Shown: positions 48,178-57,597, counted from the stretch's first letter. The stretch: 64,000 nt of DNA from Serpens gallinarum (GCF_014836765.1 NZ_JACSQG010000001.1:1-64000); one strand, 5' to 3'. Made by a program: numbers and translations. Notes: generated from the sequence alone by a model not told the origin.

Positions 48178-48450
48178 ATGCGCAAACCAGAACTCGCCGC
48201 AGCCATTGCGGAAAAGGCTGACTTGACTCGGGAGCAAGCCAACCGCGTCCTCAATGCCGTGCTCGACGAAATCACCGGTGCGCTGAACCGCAAGGACAGT
48301 GTCACCCTGGTCGGCTTCGGTACCTTCGTGCAACGCCACCGTGGCGCGCGCACCGGCAAGAATCCTCAAACGGGCGAGCCCGTAAAGATCAAGGCCAGTA
48401 ATACTGTGGCGTTCAAACCCGGCAAGTCCCTCAAGGACGCCGTGAACTGA
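48178..48450 (+). CDS. hupP: HU-family DNA-binding protein
   Basis: A 90-residue HU/IHF-family nucleoid protein. It begins MRKPELAAAIAEKADLTREQ and has the HU signature GFGTFVQRHRGARTGKNPQTG. By position next to the rubredoxin reductase it matches the HU-like gene known as hupP in P. aeruginosa. The ~180 bases upstream hold its promoter; I cannot assign the hexamers. Confidence 0.95.
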   Translation: MRKPELAAAIAEKADLTREQANRVLNAVLDEITGALNRKDSVTLVGFGTFVQRHRGARTGKNPQTGEPVKIKASNTVAFKPGKSLKDAVN

Positions 48451-48585
48451 CAGGCCGGCAGCGTCTGCACTGGGCGCGCCGGCTAGTGCAGACGATTGCT
48501 TGAATTTGTCCGAAAGACCGGCTGTGATACGGCGGGCCTGCCGCTACAATCGCGCGCCTTATCTTTTGTCATTGAGACTGTTTCG

Positions 48586-48978
48586 ATGAAATTCCGCTTT
48601 CTTCTCTGGATGTTGGGTCGCCTGATGAGCAAGGCCAGCCGCACTAATCCTGATTTCCAGAAGCAATTGGCCGACAAGGAGCTGGTTTTCCAGTTGCACA
48701 CCCTGGACGGGAAGGTCGCCCGCCACTTCATCGTCAAGGATCAACGCGTGGTCAGCAAGCGCGGTCCGGCCCAGCAATCGGCCTTTGCCCTTGGCTTCAA
48801 GGACGCCACCTACGGATATGCCACCATGACCGCCAAGAACAAGCAGCTGGCGTTTATGCAGGGCATCCAGAACAAAGACATCCAGATTCAAGGCAACCCG
48901 GCGCTGGTGATGTGGTTCCAGGGGCTGACCAAGTACCTGATGCCGAAGAAAAAAAGCGCGGCCCCAAAAGCAGCCTGA
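48586..48978 (+). CDS. SCP2 sterol-binding domain protein
   Basis: A 130-residue protein made mostly of one SCP2-type lipid-binding fold (VFQLHTLDGKVARHFIVKD, AFALGFKDATYGYATM, IQGNPALVMWFQGL). The N-terminus MKFRFLLWMLGRLMSKAS is amphipathic or weakly hydrophobic. The frame is open 30 codons upstream without a better start. Its ligand is unknown. The end is followed by a perfect terminator. Confidence 0.88.
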   Translation: MKFRFLLWMLGRLMSKASRTNPDFQKQLADKELVFQLHTLDGKVARHFIVKDQRVVSKRGPAQQSAFALGFKDATYGYATMTAKNKQLAFMQGIQNKDIQIQGNPALVMWFQGLTKYLMPKKKSAAPKAA

Positions 48979-48991
48979 ACACGCCGAAATG

Positions 48992-49029
48992 AAAAACGCC
49001 ACGCGATCTCTGGGCCGCGTGGCGTTTTT
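48992..49029. terminator. Perfect 14-bp bidirectional terminator
   Basis: AAAAACGCCACGCG (48992-49005) pairs without mismatch with CGCGTGGCGTTTTT (49016-49029). The A-run and T-run flanks make it work on both strands. It separates the convergent SCP2 and HDOD genes. Confidence 0.95.
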
Positions 49030-49057
49030 GCGTCGACACCGAATCCGGTAGGGGTAG

Positions 49058-50467
49058 TCAGCGCGCCTGGGAGATGTTGTTGGCCAGCTCTCGCAGCGCC
49101 GCTTCGGCTTTCAATACCTTGTCCAGGGCGTGTTCAACCTGGCTTTTCTCCAGCCCCAGGCGCTGCAAGAGGCCATCGGGAATCGGCTGTGGCGGACTTG
49201 AGCCGATTCCGCGTCCACGCAGCAGGTTGATCGCCAGATATACCAGGTTTGGGTAGGCGCAATGCGGGCCGGCATAGTCCGGGTCATGCTGGAAGCGTAG
49301 CGCCGTCACGATTTCATCAGGCATGGCCCAGTCGCGCATCATCCAGCTGCCGATCTGCTCGCGGGTAATACCCAGCAGGTGTTGTTCGATATGGCCATGG
49401 GCCAAGTGCGGGTTGGCTTCCTGATGCTGGCAAATCATCGCGAAGTGCGGTGGGAAAATATGCGCCAGCAGCAGATAACCGAAGTTGTGCAGCAGGCCGC
49501 TGAGATAGGCCAGTCCGGTTTCGGGGCGTTGTGGGAGGGGCATCAGGCGGGTCAGACCTTCGATCAGCGCCGCGGTGTAAATGGCTTGCTGCCAATAAGG
49601 CGTGCGCTGTTGCTTCGGGTCGCTGAGCTGATTCAGATGACGGCCAAGCGCCAAGGACAGTGCCAGGTTGATCACCAGATCGAAACCGAGCACACGGATG
49701 ATTGCGTCCTCTACCGAGCGAACCTTCTGCCCCGGCCCGGCATACAGAGGCGAGGCGGCCCAGCGGATAACCTGGGCGGCCAGAGCCGGATCCGTTTCCA
49801 CCACGCTGGTGATGTCGTCGATGTTCGCTTCTGGGTCGGCCCGCAATTTGATGATGCGCTGAGCAGTCTGCGCCAACGGCGGAATTTCCATGGTCTCGCC
49901 CAGACGCTGCTGGATGCGTCGAGCGGTGAAATTCTGCACGGCCTGGTCGATTTCCGTACCGTCGTCGGTCGGGCGGGTCAGGTTGAGGCGGATATTGCTC
50001 AACGGCTGGCCAAACAGGCCTGGCTTGGCCTTGCCGAGTAATAGCTGGAAATGCTCGCGGGAAATATCGAGCAATAGATTGGGGACACCGGCTTCGATGA
50101 GCAGTACCGGTTGTTCGAGCAGCCGTTCATCGTACAGGCAAGGCGAACTGGTGATCGCCGGCAGCGCCGGCAGGCTGCTCAGGCCGTGTCGGGTGAGCAT
50201 GCGGCTCAAGCGATCCGGCTTGATGATGCTCAACGGGCGGCCGCTGACCTCGTTCAGGCGTTTCAGATCGAGCAATTGGTTACGCGGGTAAAGAACCAGG
50301 ACGGCACCGGCGCTATCTTCGAGCAGAACCGCCTGGACACGTTGGGCTGCCGGTTGACCGGGCTCCTCAATGCGCGTGCGCACGGGAACGGCCAGTTTTC
50401 GCAACAGCTGCTGAATGATAAGGGGAGGAGTCAACACGTGCTCTTGAGGCGAAAAACATTCACTCAT
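49058..50467 (-). CDS. YbaK-like domain plus HDOD domain protein
   Basis: A 469-residue two-domain protein. Residues about 15-170 resemble the YbaK/aminoacyl-tRNA deacylase fold (AVLVLYPRNQLLDLKRL, ITSSPCLYDERLL). Residues about 205-410 form an HDOD domain (IPPLAQTAQRIIKL, ITSVVETDPALAAQVIRWA, LLHNFGYLLLAHIFP), used in signalling proteins that lack a full HD hydrolase site. The frame is open upstream into the recG end. ATG 50467 fits the family start but has no strong ribosome-binding site. Its role is unknown. Confidence 0.85.
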   Translation of the reverse strand: MSECFSPQEHVLTPPLIIQQLLRKLAVPVRTRIEEPGQPAAQRVQAVLLEDSAGAVLVLYPRNQLLDLKRLNEVSGRPLSIIKPDRLSRMLTRHGLSSLPALPAITSSPCLYDERLLEQPVLLIEAGVPNLLLDISREHFQLLLGKAKPGLFGQPLSNIRLNLTRPTDDGTEIDQAVQNFTARRIQQRLGETMEIPPLAQTAQRIIKLRADPEANIDDITSVVETDPALAAQVIRWAASPLYAGPGQKVRSVEDAIIRVLGFDLVINLALSLALGRHLNQLSDPKQQRTPYWQQAIYTAALIEGLTRLMPLPQRPETGLAYLSGLLHNFGYLLLAHIFPPHFAMICQHQEANPHLAHGHIEQHLLGITREQIGSWMMRDWAMPDEIVTALRFQHDPDYAGPHCAYPNLVYLAINLLRGRGIGSSPPQPIPDGLLQRLGLEKSQVEHALDKVLKAEAALRELANNISQAR

Positions 50468-50541
50468 GAAACGGGTCCGCGGTAGTGCCAGGGTTTCAAC
50501 TATATCGGCCGCAAGGCGCGATTCAGTAGGGTTCAGGATGC

Positions 50542-52617
50542 TTAAACCTGGCCATAATGCTGTCCATGGCGCAGCCATCGCTCCAATAGTGGACTGACAT
50601 GCTGAGGCCAATGGGCCAGCAGCGCTTGGGCCGCATCGCGTACGGCGGGAAGGAGGTCGGCGTCGCGCAATAAATCGGCGACCTTGAACTGCAAGAGGCC
50701 GGTTTGCCGGGTGCCCAGCATTTCGCCCGGGCCGCGCAGTTCCAGGTCCTTTTCGGCGATGACGAAGCCGTCGCTGGTTTCGCGCATGATGGCCAGCCGT
50801 TCGCGACCCAGCTGCGATAACGGCGCGTGGTAGAGCAGGACGCAGTGGCTGGCTGCGCTGCCACGGCCGACTCGGCCGCGCAGTTGATGCAGCTGTGCAA
50901 GACCCAGGCGCTCGGGATTCTCGATGATCATCAGGCTGGCATTGGGTACGTCGACGCCGACTTCAATCACTGTCGTGGCAACCAGTAACTCCAGTTCGCC
51001 ACGTTTGAACGCGTCCATTACTGCCGCTTTTTCGGCCGGCTTCATGCGTCCGTGTACCAATCCGACACGCAGCTCGCCCAAGGCCGAGGTGAGCTCCTCA
51101 AAACTGGTCTCGGCCGCCTGGCAGGTGAGTTCCTCGGATTCCTCGATCAGTGTGCACACCCAATAGGCCTGACGGCCTTCCTGGCAGGCGGCGCGTACTC
51201 GTTCGATGACTTCGATGCGGCGGCTGTCGGCGATCACCAGAGTATTCACCGGCGTGCGCCCCGGTGGCAGCTCGTCGAGAATCGAGGTGTCCAGGTCGGC
51301 GTAGGCGCTCATGGCCAGCGTGCGCGGGATCGGCGTGGCGGTCATGATCAGCTGGTGCGGGCAGAGCCGGCCATCGACACCCTTCTGGCGCAGCGCCAGA
51401 CGCTGTTGCACGCCGAAGCGGTGTTGTTCGTCAATGATCGCCAGGGCCAGACGCTGGAAACGCACCTCTTCCTGAAATAGCGCGTGGGTGCCGACGATCA
51501 TGGGTGCACCGCTGGCGATACGCTCCAAGGCACTGGCGCGTACCTTGCCTTTAAGCTTCCCGGCTAGCCAGGCGACCTCAATGCCGAGCGGCTCCAGCCA
51601 GCGGCTGAAGTTGATGAAGTGCTGTTCGGCGAGAATCTCGGTGGGCGCCATCAGCGCCACCTGATAGCCCGCTTCCAGCGCTTGCAGGGCGGCCAGCGCG
51701 GCGACCACGGTCTTGCCGGCGCCGACATCACCCTGCACCAGGCGCAGCATGGGCTCATGCTGGCTGAGGTCATAGGCGATCTCGGCACCAACGCGTTGCT
51801 GCGCGCCAGTGGGCGCGAAGCCAAGGTTCTGTAAAAACAGCTGCGGCAAGCGCTGAGCGATTGGCAAGGCGGGTGCGGCCTGAGCGCGCACTTGCTCGCG
51901 CAGGCGCTGCAGGGACAACTGGTGAGTGAGCAATTCTTCGAAGGCCAGGCGGCGCTGAGCCCAGTGCTGGCCCTCGGCGAGTTCGTCCAGGTCGGCATCC
52001 GGTGGCGGGCGATGCAAATAGCGGATCGCCTGGTCCAGCGCGCCGAGGCGGTAATCGCGGGCCAGCTCGAGGGGCAGCCAGTCTGGCAAGCTGTGGGGCC
52101 CCAGGCGCGCCAGGGCCTGTTCGCTAAGCGTACGCAGGCGTTGCTGGGTCAGGCCTTCAGTACTGGGATAAATGGGCGTCAGGGTCTGTTCGACCGGCGC
52201 GGGCTCAGCCCCGCTCAGAGCGCGGTACTCGGGGTGATAAATTTCCAGGCCGGTGGCGCCGGGACGCACTTCGCCGTAACAGCGCAACGCAGTGCCACGC
52301 TTCATGCCGTCTTTTTGCGCTTGGCTGAAATGAAAAAAACGCAGGGACAAGCCACCGCTGCCATCATGCAGGCGCACCAACAGGCTGCGTCGTCGACCCA
52401 TGACCACGTCGACACCCGCGACTACGCCTTCGATCACGGCATCCTGACCAGGACGCAAGGCCGCGATGGGCGTGATGCGGGTGCGGTCCTGGTAGCGCAG
52501 TGGCAGATGGAAGAGCACGTCCTGGAGCGTTTCCAGGCCAACCTTGGCGAGCTTCTCCGCCAGTGCGGCGCCCACCCCTTTCAAGGTGGTTACCGGCACT
52601 TGGGACAGTTCGCTCAT
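50542..52617 (-). CDS. recG: ATP-dependent DNA helicase RecG
   Basis: A 691-residue RecG that regresses stalled forks and branch-migrates Holliday junctions. It has the N-terminal OB wedge domain (about 50-150), Walker A GDVGAGKT, the DEQHRFG box, and helicase motifs TATPIPRT, QLRGRVGRG. Its ATG overlaps the oxyR stop (ATGA), so the two are co-transcribed, as in other pseudomonads. Confidence 0.97.
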   Translation of the reverse strand: MSELSQVPVTTLKGVGAALAEKLAKVGLETLQDVLFHLPLRYQDRTRITPIAALRPGQDAVIEGVVAGVDVVMGRRRSLLVRLHDGSGGLSLRFFHFSQAQKDGMKRGTALRCYGEVRPGATGLEIYHPEYRALSGAEPAPVEQTLTPIYPSTEGLTQQRLRTLSEQALARLGPHSLPDWLPLELARDYRLGALDQAIRYLHRPPPDADLDELAEGQHWAQRRLAFEELLTHQLSLQRLREQVRAQAAPALPIAQRLPQLFLQNLGFAPTGAQQRVGAEIAYDLSQHEPMLRLVQGDVGAGKTVVAALAALQALEAGYQVALMAPTEILAEQHFINFSRWLEPLGIEVAWLAGKLKGKVRASALERIASGAPMIVGTHALFQEEVRFQRLALAIIDEQHRFGVQQRLALRQKGVDGRLCPHQLIMTATPIPRTLAMSAYADLDTSILDELPPGRTPVNTLVIADSRRIEVIERVRAACQEGRQAYWVCTLIEESEELTCQAAETSFEELTSALGELRVGLVHGRMKPAEKAAVMDAFKRGELELLVATTVIEVGVDVPNASLMIIENPERLGLAQLHQLRGRVGRGSAASHCVLLYHAPLSQLGRERLAIMRETSDGFVIAEKDLELRGPGEMLGTRQTGLLQFKVADLLRDADLLPAVRDAAQALLAHWPQHVSPLLERWLRHGQHYGQV

Positions 52618-53546
52618 GCCGGCTCGGTGACGGCCGGACTGGGCGAACGGCTGACGGAACAGAGACGAATCGAGTCCATCACCACTTCAATGGCCTTGGG
52701 CCGCGGAAAGCTGGCCCGCCAGGCGATGGCGACCGTGCGGTAGGGGACCGGGGGCGTCATGGGGCGGATATCGATCACGCCCTCTGCATAGTGATGACTG
52801 TTGACGGCCGACAATGGCAGGACGGAGACACCCAACCCCGAGGCGACCATATGGCGGATGGTTTCCAGCGAGCTGGATTCGACCGTGGTGTGACTGGCGG
52901 CTTCGCCCCGACGTGTGGTCGGGCAGGCCTCGAGCACCTGGTCCCGGAAGCAGTGACCTTCACCGAGTAACAGCAGGCTTTTGTCGTTGAGCATGGAGGC
53001 GTCGATGGTGTCTTTCGCAGACCAGGGGTGGCCACTGGGCATCAGCACATAGAACGGCTCGTCGTACAGCGAGCGGGTCAGGACATCTGCTTCCTGGAAC
53101 GGCAGGGCAATGATGATCGCGTCCAGTTCGCCGGTACGCAGCTTGTCGCGCAGGACGTGGGTGAAATTTTCCTCGATGTACAGCGGCATGTCCGGTGCCA
53201 CGCGATGCAGCTGAGGGATCAGGTGCGGGAACAGATACGGGCCGACGGTGTAGATGGCGCCCAGCTTGAGCGGTGCGGCCAGCTGGTTCTTGCCGGCCTG
53301 GGCCAGCTCGCGAATGCCCTGGGCCTGTTCGAGTACTTTCTGCGCCTGGGCCACGATACCTTCGCCGACGGGCGTGACGCGCACCGCGCTTTTGCTGCGT
53401 TCAAAGATCAAGACGCCCAGTTCGTCTTCAAGCTTCTTGACGCCGACAGAGAGCGTCGGCTGGCTGACGTGGCAGCGCTCTGCGGCGCGGCCAAAATGCT
53501 GTTCTTGAGCGAGGGTAACGATATAGCGCAGTTCAGTAAGGGTCAT
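52614..53546 (-). CDS. oxyR: Hydrogen peroxide-sensing regulator OxyR
   Basis: A 310-residue LysR-type regulator. The helix-turn-helix lies at about 18-37 (GRAAERCHVSQPTLSVGVKK). The redox cysteines are C199 (GHCF) and C208 (EACPT) at the same positions as in E. coli OxyR, so it should respond to peroxide by forming a disulfide. The frame is open 43 codons upstream, but ATG 53546 gives the standard N-terminus MTLTELRYIV. Confidence 0.97.
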   Translation of the reverse strand: MTLTELRYIVTLAQEQHFGRAAERCHVSQPTLSVGVKKLEDELGVLIFERSKSAVRVTPVGEGIVAQAQKVLEQAQGIRELAQAGKNQLAAPLKLGAIYTVGPYLFPHLIPQLHRVAPDMPLYIEENFTHVLRDKLRTGELDAIIIALPFQEADVLTRSLYDEPFYVLMPSGHPWSAKDTIDASMLNDKSLLLLGEGHCFRDQVLEACPTTRRGEAASHTTVESSSLETIRHMVASGLGVSVLPLSAVNSHHYAEGVIDIRPMTPPVPYRTVAIAWRASFPRPKAIEVVMDSIRLCSVSRSPSPAVTEPA

Positions 53547-53713
53547 AGCGAATATCCATTGCAATGACCCTAAGCATAGCCGCTGTCTTGGTTGGAACCA
53601 ACCGCCGGCGGGCCCTCGAAACGCAGCTGCAGACGTGTAGCGGTCAACGTCATGGCCCGGTGGACTCGGACGCATGGCAAGCTTAAAGGTGAAAACGCTC
53701 GAATTGCGGCTAC

Positions 53714-54475
53714 TCAGCCACGCTCCAGCGAGTACACGAACGGCGCGACCACTTCCAGGCTGCCATTTTTCAACAGTTCTGGCGGGGGCGCAGGCAGGGG
53801 CTGGGCGCGGCGGATCATGTGCAGGGTGGCGCGATCCAGCGAGGGGCTACCGGAGCGGCCGACCAGTTGGTGGTCGATGACCTTGCCACGAGCGTCGATC
53901 ACGAAGCGCACCTTGACCACACCTTCTTGTCCGCGACGCCGGGCGTCGTTGGGGTAACGCTTGTAGCGGTTCAGGTGACCGAGTAGGCGGCTCTCCCAGC
54001 TTGGTTGTCCCTGTGTGGCCTGGGTGTTGGCTGACAGCTGCGACGATGATTCGGGTGCACGGGCCTGTTGGCTCGGCTTGGCCGGCGGCGTTTCCACCGG
54101 CGGTGTCGAGCTGGGTTCGGGTTCGGGCTCGCGTGGCAACGGCTTGGGCTCGGGCGGCTTGGGCTTGGGCGGTTTCGGCTTGGGCTTGGGCGGTGGTGGC
54201 AGGGCGATTTCCGGCTCGGGCGCCTCGGCCAGTTTGGGCAATTCAGGCTCAGGCTCAGGTTCCGGCTCGGGTTCTTGCGGGCGCGGCGGTGGTGTCGGGC
54301 TGGGCGCTTCGGGAATCGGCGCCAGCTCCAGCATCATCGCTGGGGGCGGCAAATCGGCCAAGGGCGCAGCCTGGGGCTGCCAGTACAGCGACCAAAGGGC
54401 CAGGCCAACATGGATGCCGAGTACCAGCAGCAGGCTGAGGCCCCAGCGGGTCAATTTGCGCGCGCTGCTGCTCAT
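53714..54475 (-). CDS. tonB: TonB energy-transducing protein
   Basis: A 253-residue TonB. One N-terminal helix (about 12-31) anchors it in the inner membrane. A long Pro/Glu/Lys-rich spacer (about 43-135) follows, with EPEP and KPKP runs. The C-terminal domain (about 160-250, with YPNDARRRGQEGVVKVRF and SGSPSLDRA) contacts TonB boxes of outer-membrane receptors. Its ATG overlaps the exbD stop (ATGA). Confidence 0.95.
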   Translation of the reverse strand: MSSSARKLTRWGLSLLLVLGIHVGLALWSLYWQPQAAPLADLPPPAMMLELAPIPEAPSPTPPPRPQEPEPEPEPEPELPKLAEAPEPEIALPPPPKPKPKPPKPKPPEPKPLPREPEPEPSSTPPVETPPAKPSQQARAPESSSQLSANTQATQGQPSWESRLLGHLNRYKRYPNDARRRGQEGVVKVRFVIDARGKVIDHQLVGRSGSPSLDRATLHMIRRAQPLPAPPPELLKNGSLEVVAPFVYSLERG

Positions 54476-54897
54476 TGCTGGCCGACCGTCTCCAGGCCGA
54501 CCAAGCCGATCTTCAGGTAGCCGGCGGCGCGCAGGCCATCCATGACTTCCATGAGGTTGCCGTAATCCAGCGCGTTGTCGCCGCGTAGAAAAATGGTGGT
54601 GTCCTTTTTCCCCTGGGTGGCGCCATCCAGCGCCGTACCCAGTTGCTCCAGGCTGATCTCGTCATTGCCCAGGAACAGGCTGTGGTCTTCCTTGATGCTC
54701 AGGTAGACCGGTTTGTCCGGGCGCGGCGTGGGTTTGGCTGCGGCGGCCGGCAGGTCGAGCTTGACGTCCACGGTCGCCAGGGGGGCGGCGACCATGAAGA
54801 TGATCAGCAGCACCAGCATCACGTCGATGAAGGGCGTTACGTTGATTTCACTGGCTTCGGCGAGATCGTCGTTTCCTTCCTTCAGGTGCATGCCCAT
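54472..54897 (-). CDS. exbD: TonB-system protein ExbD
   Basis: A 141-residue ExbD with the proton-path motif INVTPFIDVMLVLLIIFMV in its single helix (about 19-39), including the essential aspartate. The rest is periplasmic. It forms the proton-driven motor with ExbB to energise TonB. An ATG two codons in (54891) is also possible. Confidence 0.97.
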   Translation of the reverse strand: MGMHLKEGNDDLAEASEINVTPFIDVMLVLLIIFMVAAPLATVDVKLDLPAAAAKPTPRPDKPVYLSIKEDHSLFLGNDEISLEQLGTALDGATQGKKDTTIFLRGDNALDYGNLMEVMDGLRAAGYLKIGLVGLETVGQQ

Positions 54898-54900
54898 GGG

Positions 54901-55896
54901 TTAGCCCACCTTGACCACGTGAGGCTGCGGGCTGCGCTCGCCGAAGGATTGATGGTCCTGGTCGCGGCTGACCAGCAGCAAGACCTGCGCTGCGGCGTCG
55001 CCGACCTGGGCCTTGTAGGCTGCAATCGCGCGGGCGAAGACGTTGTAGATGATCACTGCCGGAATGGCCGCGACCAGGCCCAGGGCGGTGGCCAGCAGCG
55101 CTTCGGCGATACCGGGAGCCACCACGGCGAGGTTGGTGGTCTGGGTCTTGGCGATACCGATGAAGCTGTTCATGATCCCCCACACGGTGCCGAACAGGCC
55201 GATGAACGGCGAGGTCGATCCGATGGTGGCGAGCACGCCGGTACCCTGGCTCATTTCCCGGCCGCTGGCAGCCACTAGGCGGTCCAGGCGGAAACCGACG
55301 CGCTCCTTGATACCTTCCCTGTCGGCGTGCTTGCCGGACAGGTTCAGCTCGTCCTGGGCATCCTCGATCAGCACGCGAGTGAAGCTGTGTGCTTCACGGG
55401 GTTGCTCGGCGGCCTGCTTGAGGCTGCGAGCTTTCTTCATCTCCAGCGCTTCGCGGCGCAGCAGGCGTTTGGCGCGCATCAGCTCAAGGCCTTTGGCGAT
55501 GCCGATGGTCCAGGTGAGGATCGAAGCCAGGATCAAGCCAATCATGACGGCTTTGACGACGATGTCGGCGCCTTGATACATGCCCCAGGGCGACAGGTCA
55601 TGGGCCAGGCCGTGGGAAACGTCCGCTGGCGGTTGGGGTACTGGAGCCAGGGCCTCTGGCGCGCCTTCTTGTGCCTCAGCCGTGCTGTCGGCTGGCAGCG
55701 CGGCCGAGTCGGCGGCTTCTGAAATCGGCGCAGTGGCTGAAAGCGCTGCGCTGTCGTGTGCGTTCGGGGCGGGCACGGCTGCGTCGGCGAACACCTGGGT
55801 GGGCAGGATCAGCAGGCTGAAGACAGCAGCCAGCAAAACGCTCGAATGGCGTGGGGAATGAACCCGGGGGTGGGCGCGAAAGAGCAACGATTTCAT
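54901..55896 (-). CDS. exbB: TonB-system protein ExbB with extended N-terminus
   Basis: A 331-residue ExbB. The conserved MotA/TolQ/ExbB core lies at about 105-320, with [20 protein letters not shown] and [19 protein letters not shown]. The first ~100 residues form a signal-like hydrophobic segment followed by an Ala/Glu/Pro-rich stretch; a long N-terminal extension is known for P. putida ExbB. ATG 55896 is chosen over one nine codons upstream (55923) because the signal-like segment then starts directly. It opens the exbB-exbD-tonB operon. Confidence 0.94.
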   Translation of the reverse strand: MKSLLFRAHPRVHSPRHSSVLLAAVFSLLILPTQVFADAAVPAPNAHDSAALSATAPISEAADSAALPADSTAEAQEGAPEALAPVPQPPADVSHGLAHDLSPWGMYQGADIVVKAVMIGLILASILTWTIGIAKGLELMRAKRLLRREALEMKKARSLKQAAEQPREAHSFTRVLIEDAQDELNLSGKHADREGIKERVGFRLDRLVAASGREMSQGTGVLATIGSTSPFIGLFGTVWGIMNSFIGIAKTQTTNLAVVAPGIAEALLATALGLVAAIPAVIIYNVFARAIAAYKAQVGDAAAQVLLLVSRDQDHQSFGERSPQPHVVKVG

Positions 55897-55961
55897 GCGG
55901 GCCGGACCTACGCGTGAGAGCAAGACAGTTCAGCGCGAGACGCTGAAGCGGAATGGCCGGC

Positions 55962-55980
55962 ATTATTGCAATTAATTCTC
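55962..55980 (-). promoter_or_regulatory. Weak Fur-box-like site upstream of exbB
   Basis: The 19 bases read on the minus strand as GAGAATTAATTGCAATAAT, which match the classic Fur box at about 11 of 19 positions. It lies 66 bases upstream of the exbB ATG, within the divergent promoter region. Iron control of this operon is expected, but the match is only moderate. Confidence 0.35.
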
Positions 55981-56076
55981 GTTCGTCAAAGGGCTAAATC
56001 GATTAGCGGCTGCCTGGAGTGGCCTGCTATTACTCGCAATGGCCTAATGCAGCGAGCACTTTTAATGGAGAAGATC

Positions 56077-56937
56077 ATGCCTAATGCCCCTGCTTTACTG
56101 ATTGCCGGCTGCGGCGACATTGGTTCCCGGGTCGGCCTGCGCCTGGCCACGCAGGGCTGGCGCGTACAGGGTTTGCGGCGTCATGTCGCAGGCTTGCCGT
56201 CGGCTATCCAGCCCCTTTATGCCGATCTGGCCTCGCCACACTGCCCAGAGGACTGGCCGAAGACAGCGCCGGATTATGTGTTGTACGCCGTGGCTGCCCA
56301 GCAACGGGATGAGGCGGGCTATCGCGCCGCCTATGTCGAGGGGCTGCGTAATCTGTTGGGTTGGCTGGATGCGCGTGGTCAGCGACCGCGTCGTCTGCTG
56401 TTTGTCTCCAGCACCGCCGTTTACGCCCAGCAGGCGGGTGAGTGGGTGGATGAACACTCGCCGTGCGAGCCGAGCGGCTTCAACGGGCAGGTCATGCTCG
56501 AGGCCGAGCGTCTGGCGCTCGGCAGCGGCGTGCCGGCCAGCGTTGTGCGTCTGGCAGGGCTGTATGGCCCGCACAGTCGCATGCTGCTTGATCAGGTGCG
56601 TGCCGGGCTGCAGGTACAGAGTGAGCCGCCCCTGTTTGCCAATCGCATCCATCGCGACGATGCCGCCGGCTTGCTGGCGTATCTGCTGCAGGCCGATGCG
56701 CAAGGCAGGGTGCTGGACGACTGCTATCTGGGCGTGGACGACGAACCGGCGGCCTTGCATGAAGTGGTGGCCTGGCTGCGTGAGCAGCTGGGTGTAGGAA
56801 ATTGGGCTGAGCAGGCCCTGGGGCGTCGGGCCGGCAGCAAGCGGTGCAGCAATGCCCGGGCTCGCGCGCTGGGCTGGCGGCCTGAGTATCCCAGCTACCG
56901 GGAAGGCTATGCCGCGTTACTGACGCAAGGCCAATGA
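56077..56937 (+). CDS. NAD-dependent epimerase/SDR-family protein (YeeZ-like)
   Basis: A 286-residue extended-SDR protein. The nucleotide-binding turn is LLIAGCGDIGSRVGLRLA at the N-terminus, followed by LLFVSSTAVYAQQ (the Ser and Tyr of the active region) and VVRLAGLYGPHSRML. No YxxxK motif follows the Tyr in the usual spacing, so it may be a non-classical member. Substrate unknown. GGAGAAG precedes ATG 56077; the upstream open frame is not family-like. Confidence 0.85.
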   Translation: MPNAPALLIAGCGDIGSRVGLRLATQGWRVQGLRRHVAGLPSAIQPLYADLASPHCPEDWPKTAPDYVLYAVAAQQRDEAGYRAAYVEGLRNLLGWLDARGQRPRRLLFVSSTAVYAQQAGEWVDEHSPCEPSGFNGQVMLEAERLALGSGVPASVVRLAGLYGPHSRMLLDQVRAGLQVQSEPPLFANRIHRDDAAGLLAYLLQADAQGRVLDDCYLGVDDEPAALHEVVAWLREQLGVGNWAEQALGRRAGSKRCSNARARALGWRPEYPSYREGYAALLTQGQ

Positions 56938-56961
56938 TTGCAGAAGGAAGGCTGTGATGCG

Positions 56962-57003
56962 TAAAGGCCCGCTCCAACGATTGACCGTTGGAGCGGGCCT
57001 TTA
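56962..57003. terminator. Perfect 18-bp bidirectional terminator
   Basis: TAAAGGCCCGCTCCAACG (56962-56979) pairs without mismatch with its complement at 56986-57003 around a six-base loop. It separates the plus-strand SDR gene from the convergent ridA. Confidence 0.9.
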
Positions 57004-57078
57004 CCATGGGCTGCGCTGAATATCAGCCCGAGACGCCGTAATCACCCGCAGGCGGAAGCCTGCTGGCAAAGGGCGTGC

Positions 57079-57459
57079 TTATTCGACGACCAGGATGGCG
57101 TCCATTTCAACCAGCGAACCCTTGGGCAGGCTGTTAATGCCGATGGCGGCGCGGGCCGGATAGGGCTGCTGGAAGTAACGGCCCATGATCTCGTTGAGCT
57201 GGCCGAAGTTGGCCAGGTCGGTCAGGTAGATGTTCAGCTTGACCACGTCGGCCAGGGAACCGCCGGCGGCTTCGGCAACCGACTTGAGGTTTTCGAAGAC
57301 CTGCACGGTCTGTGCTTCAAAGCCCTCGACCAGTTCCATGGTCTGCGGGTCTAGCGGAATCTGCCCGGACATGTAGACGGTGTTGCCCGCCTTGATGGCT
57401 TGGGAATAAGTGCCGATGGCGGCGGGAGCCTTGTCGGAGGTGATGACGGTCTTGCTCAT
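57079..57459 (-). CDS. ridA: RidA-family reactive intermediate deaminase
   Basis: A 126-residue YjgF/YER057c/UK114 protein. It hydrolyses enamine/imine intermediates released by PLP enzymes such as threonine dehydratase. The conserved parts are [23 protein letters not shown] and the arginine-containing [20 protein letters not shown] (split here by family positions). It is separated from upstream spoT by a palindromic repeat. Confidence 0.96.
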   Translation of the reverse strand: MSKTVITSDKAPAAIGTYSQAIKAGNTVYMSGQIPLDPQTMELVEGFEAQTVQVFENLKSVAEAAGGSLADVVKLNIYLTDLANFGQLNEIMGRYFQQPYPARAAIGINSLPKGSLVEMDAILVVE

Positions 57460-57487
57460 GGAAAACTCCTTGATGAAGGCAGCTTCA

Positions 57488-57593
57488 AGCGGCGAGCTTC
57501 AAGCTGCAAGTAAGGCGGGTATCGCTGCAGACTGTACGTGGCATGGCTCAACAGCGGCTGCTACGGGTAGCTTGCAGCCCGAAGCTTGCCGCT
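57488..57593. repeat. REP-like inverted repeat pair between spoT and ridA
   Basis: The 23 bases at 57488-57510 pair imperfectly (about four mismatches) with 57571-57593. Each arm uses the words AGCTTCAAGC and CTGCAAG, or their near complements, a type of repeat common in Pseudomonas intergenic DNA. The right arm stops four bases before the spoT stop codon. About 60 bases lie between the arms. Confidence 0.75.
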
Positions 57594-57597
57594 GCTT

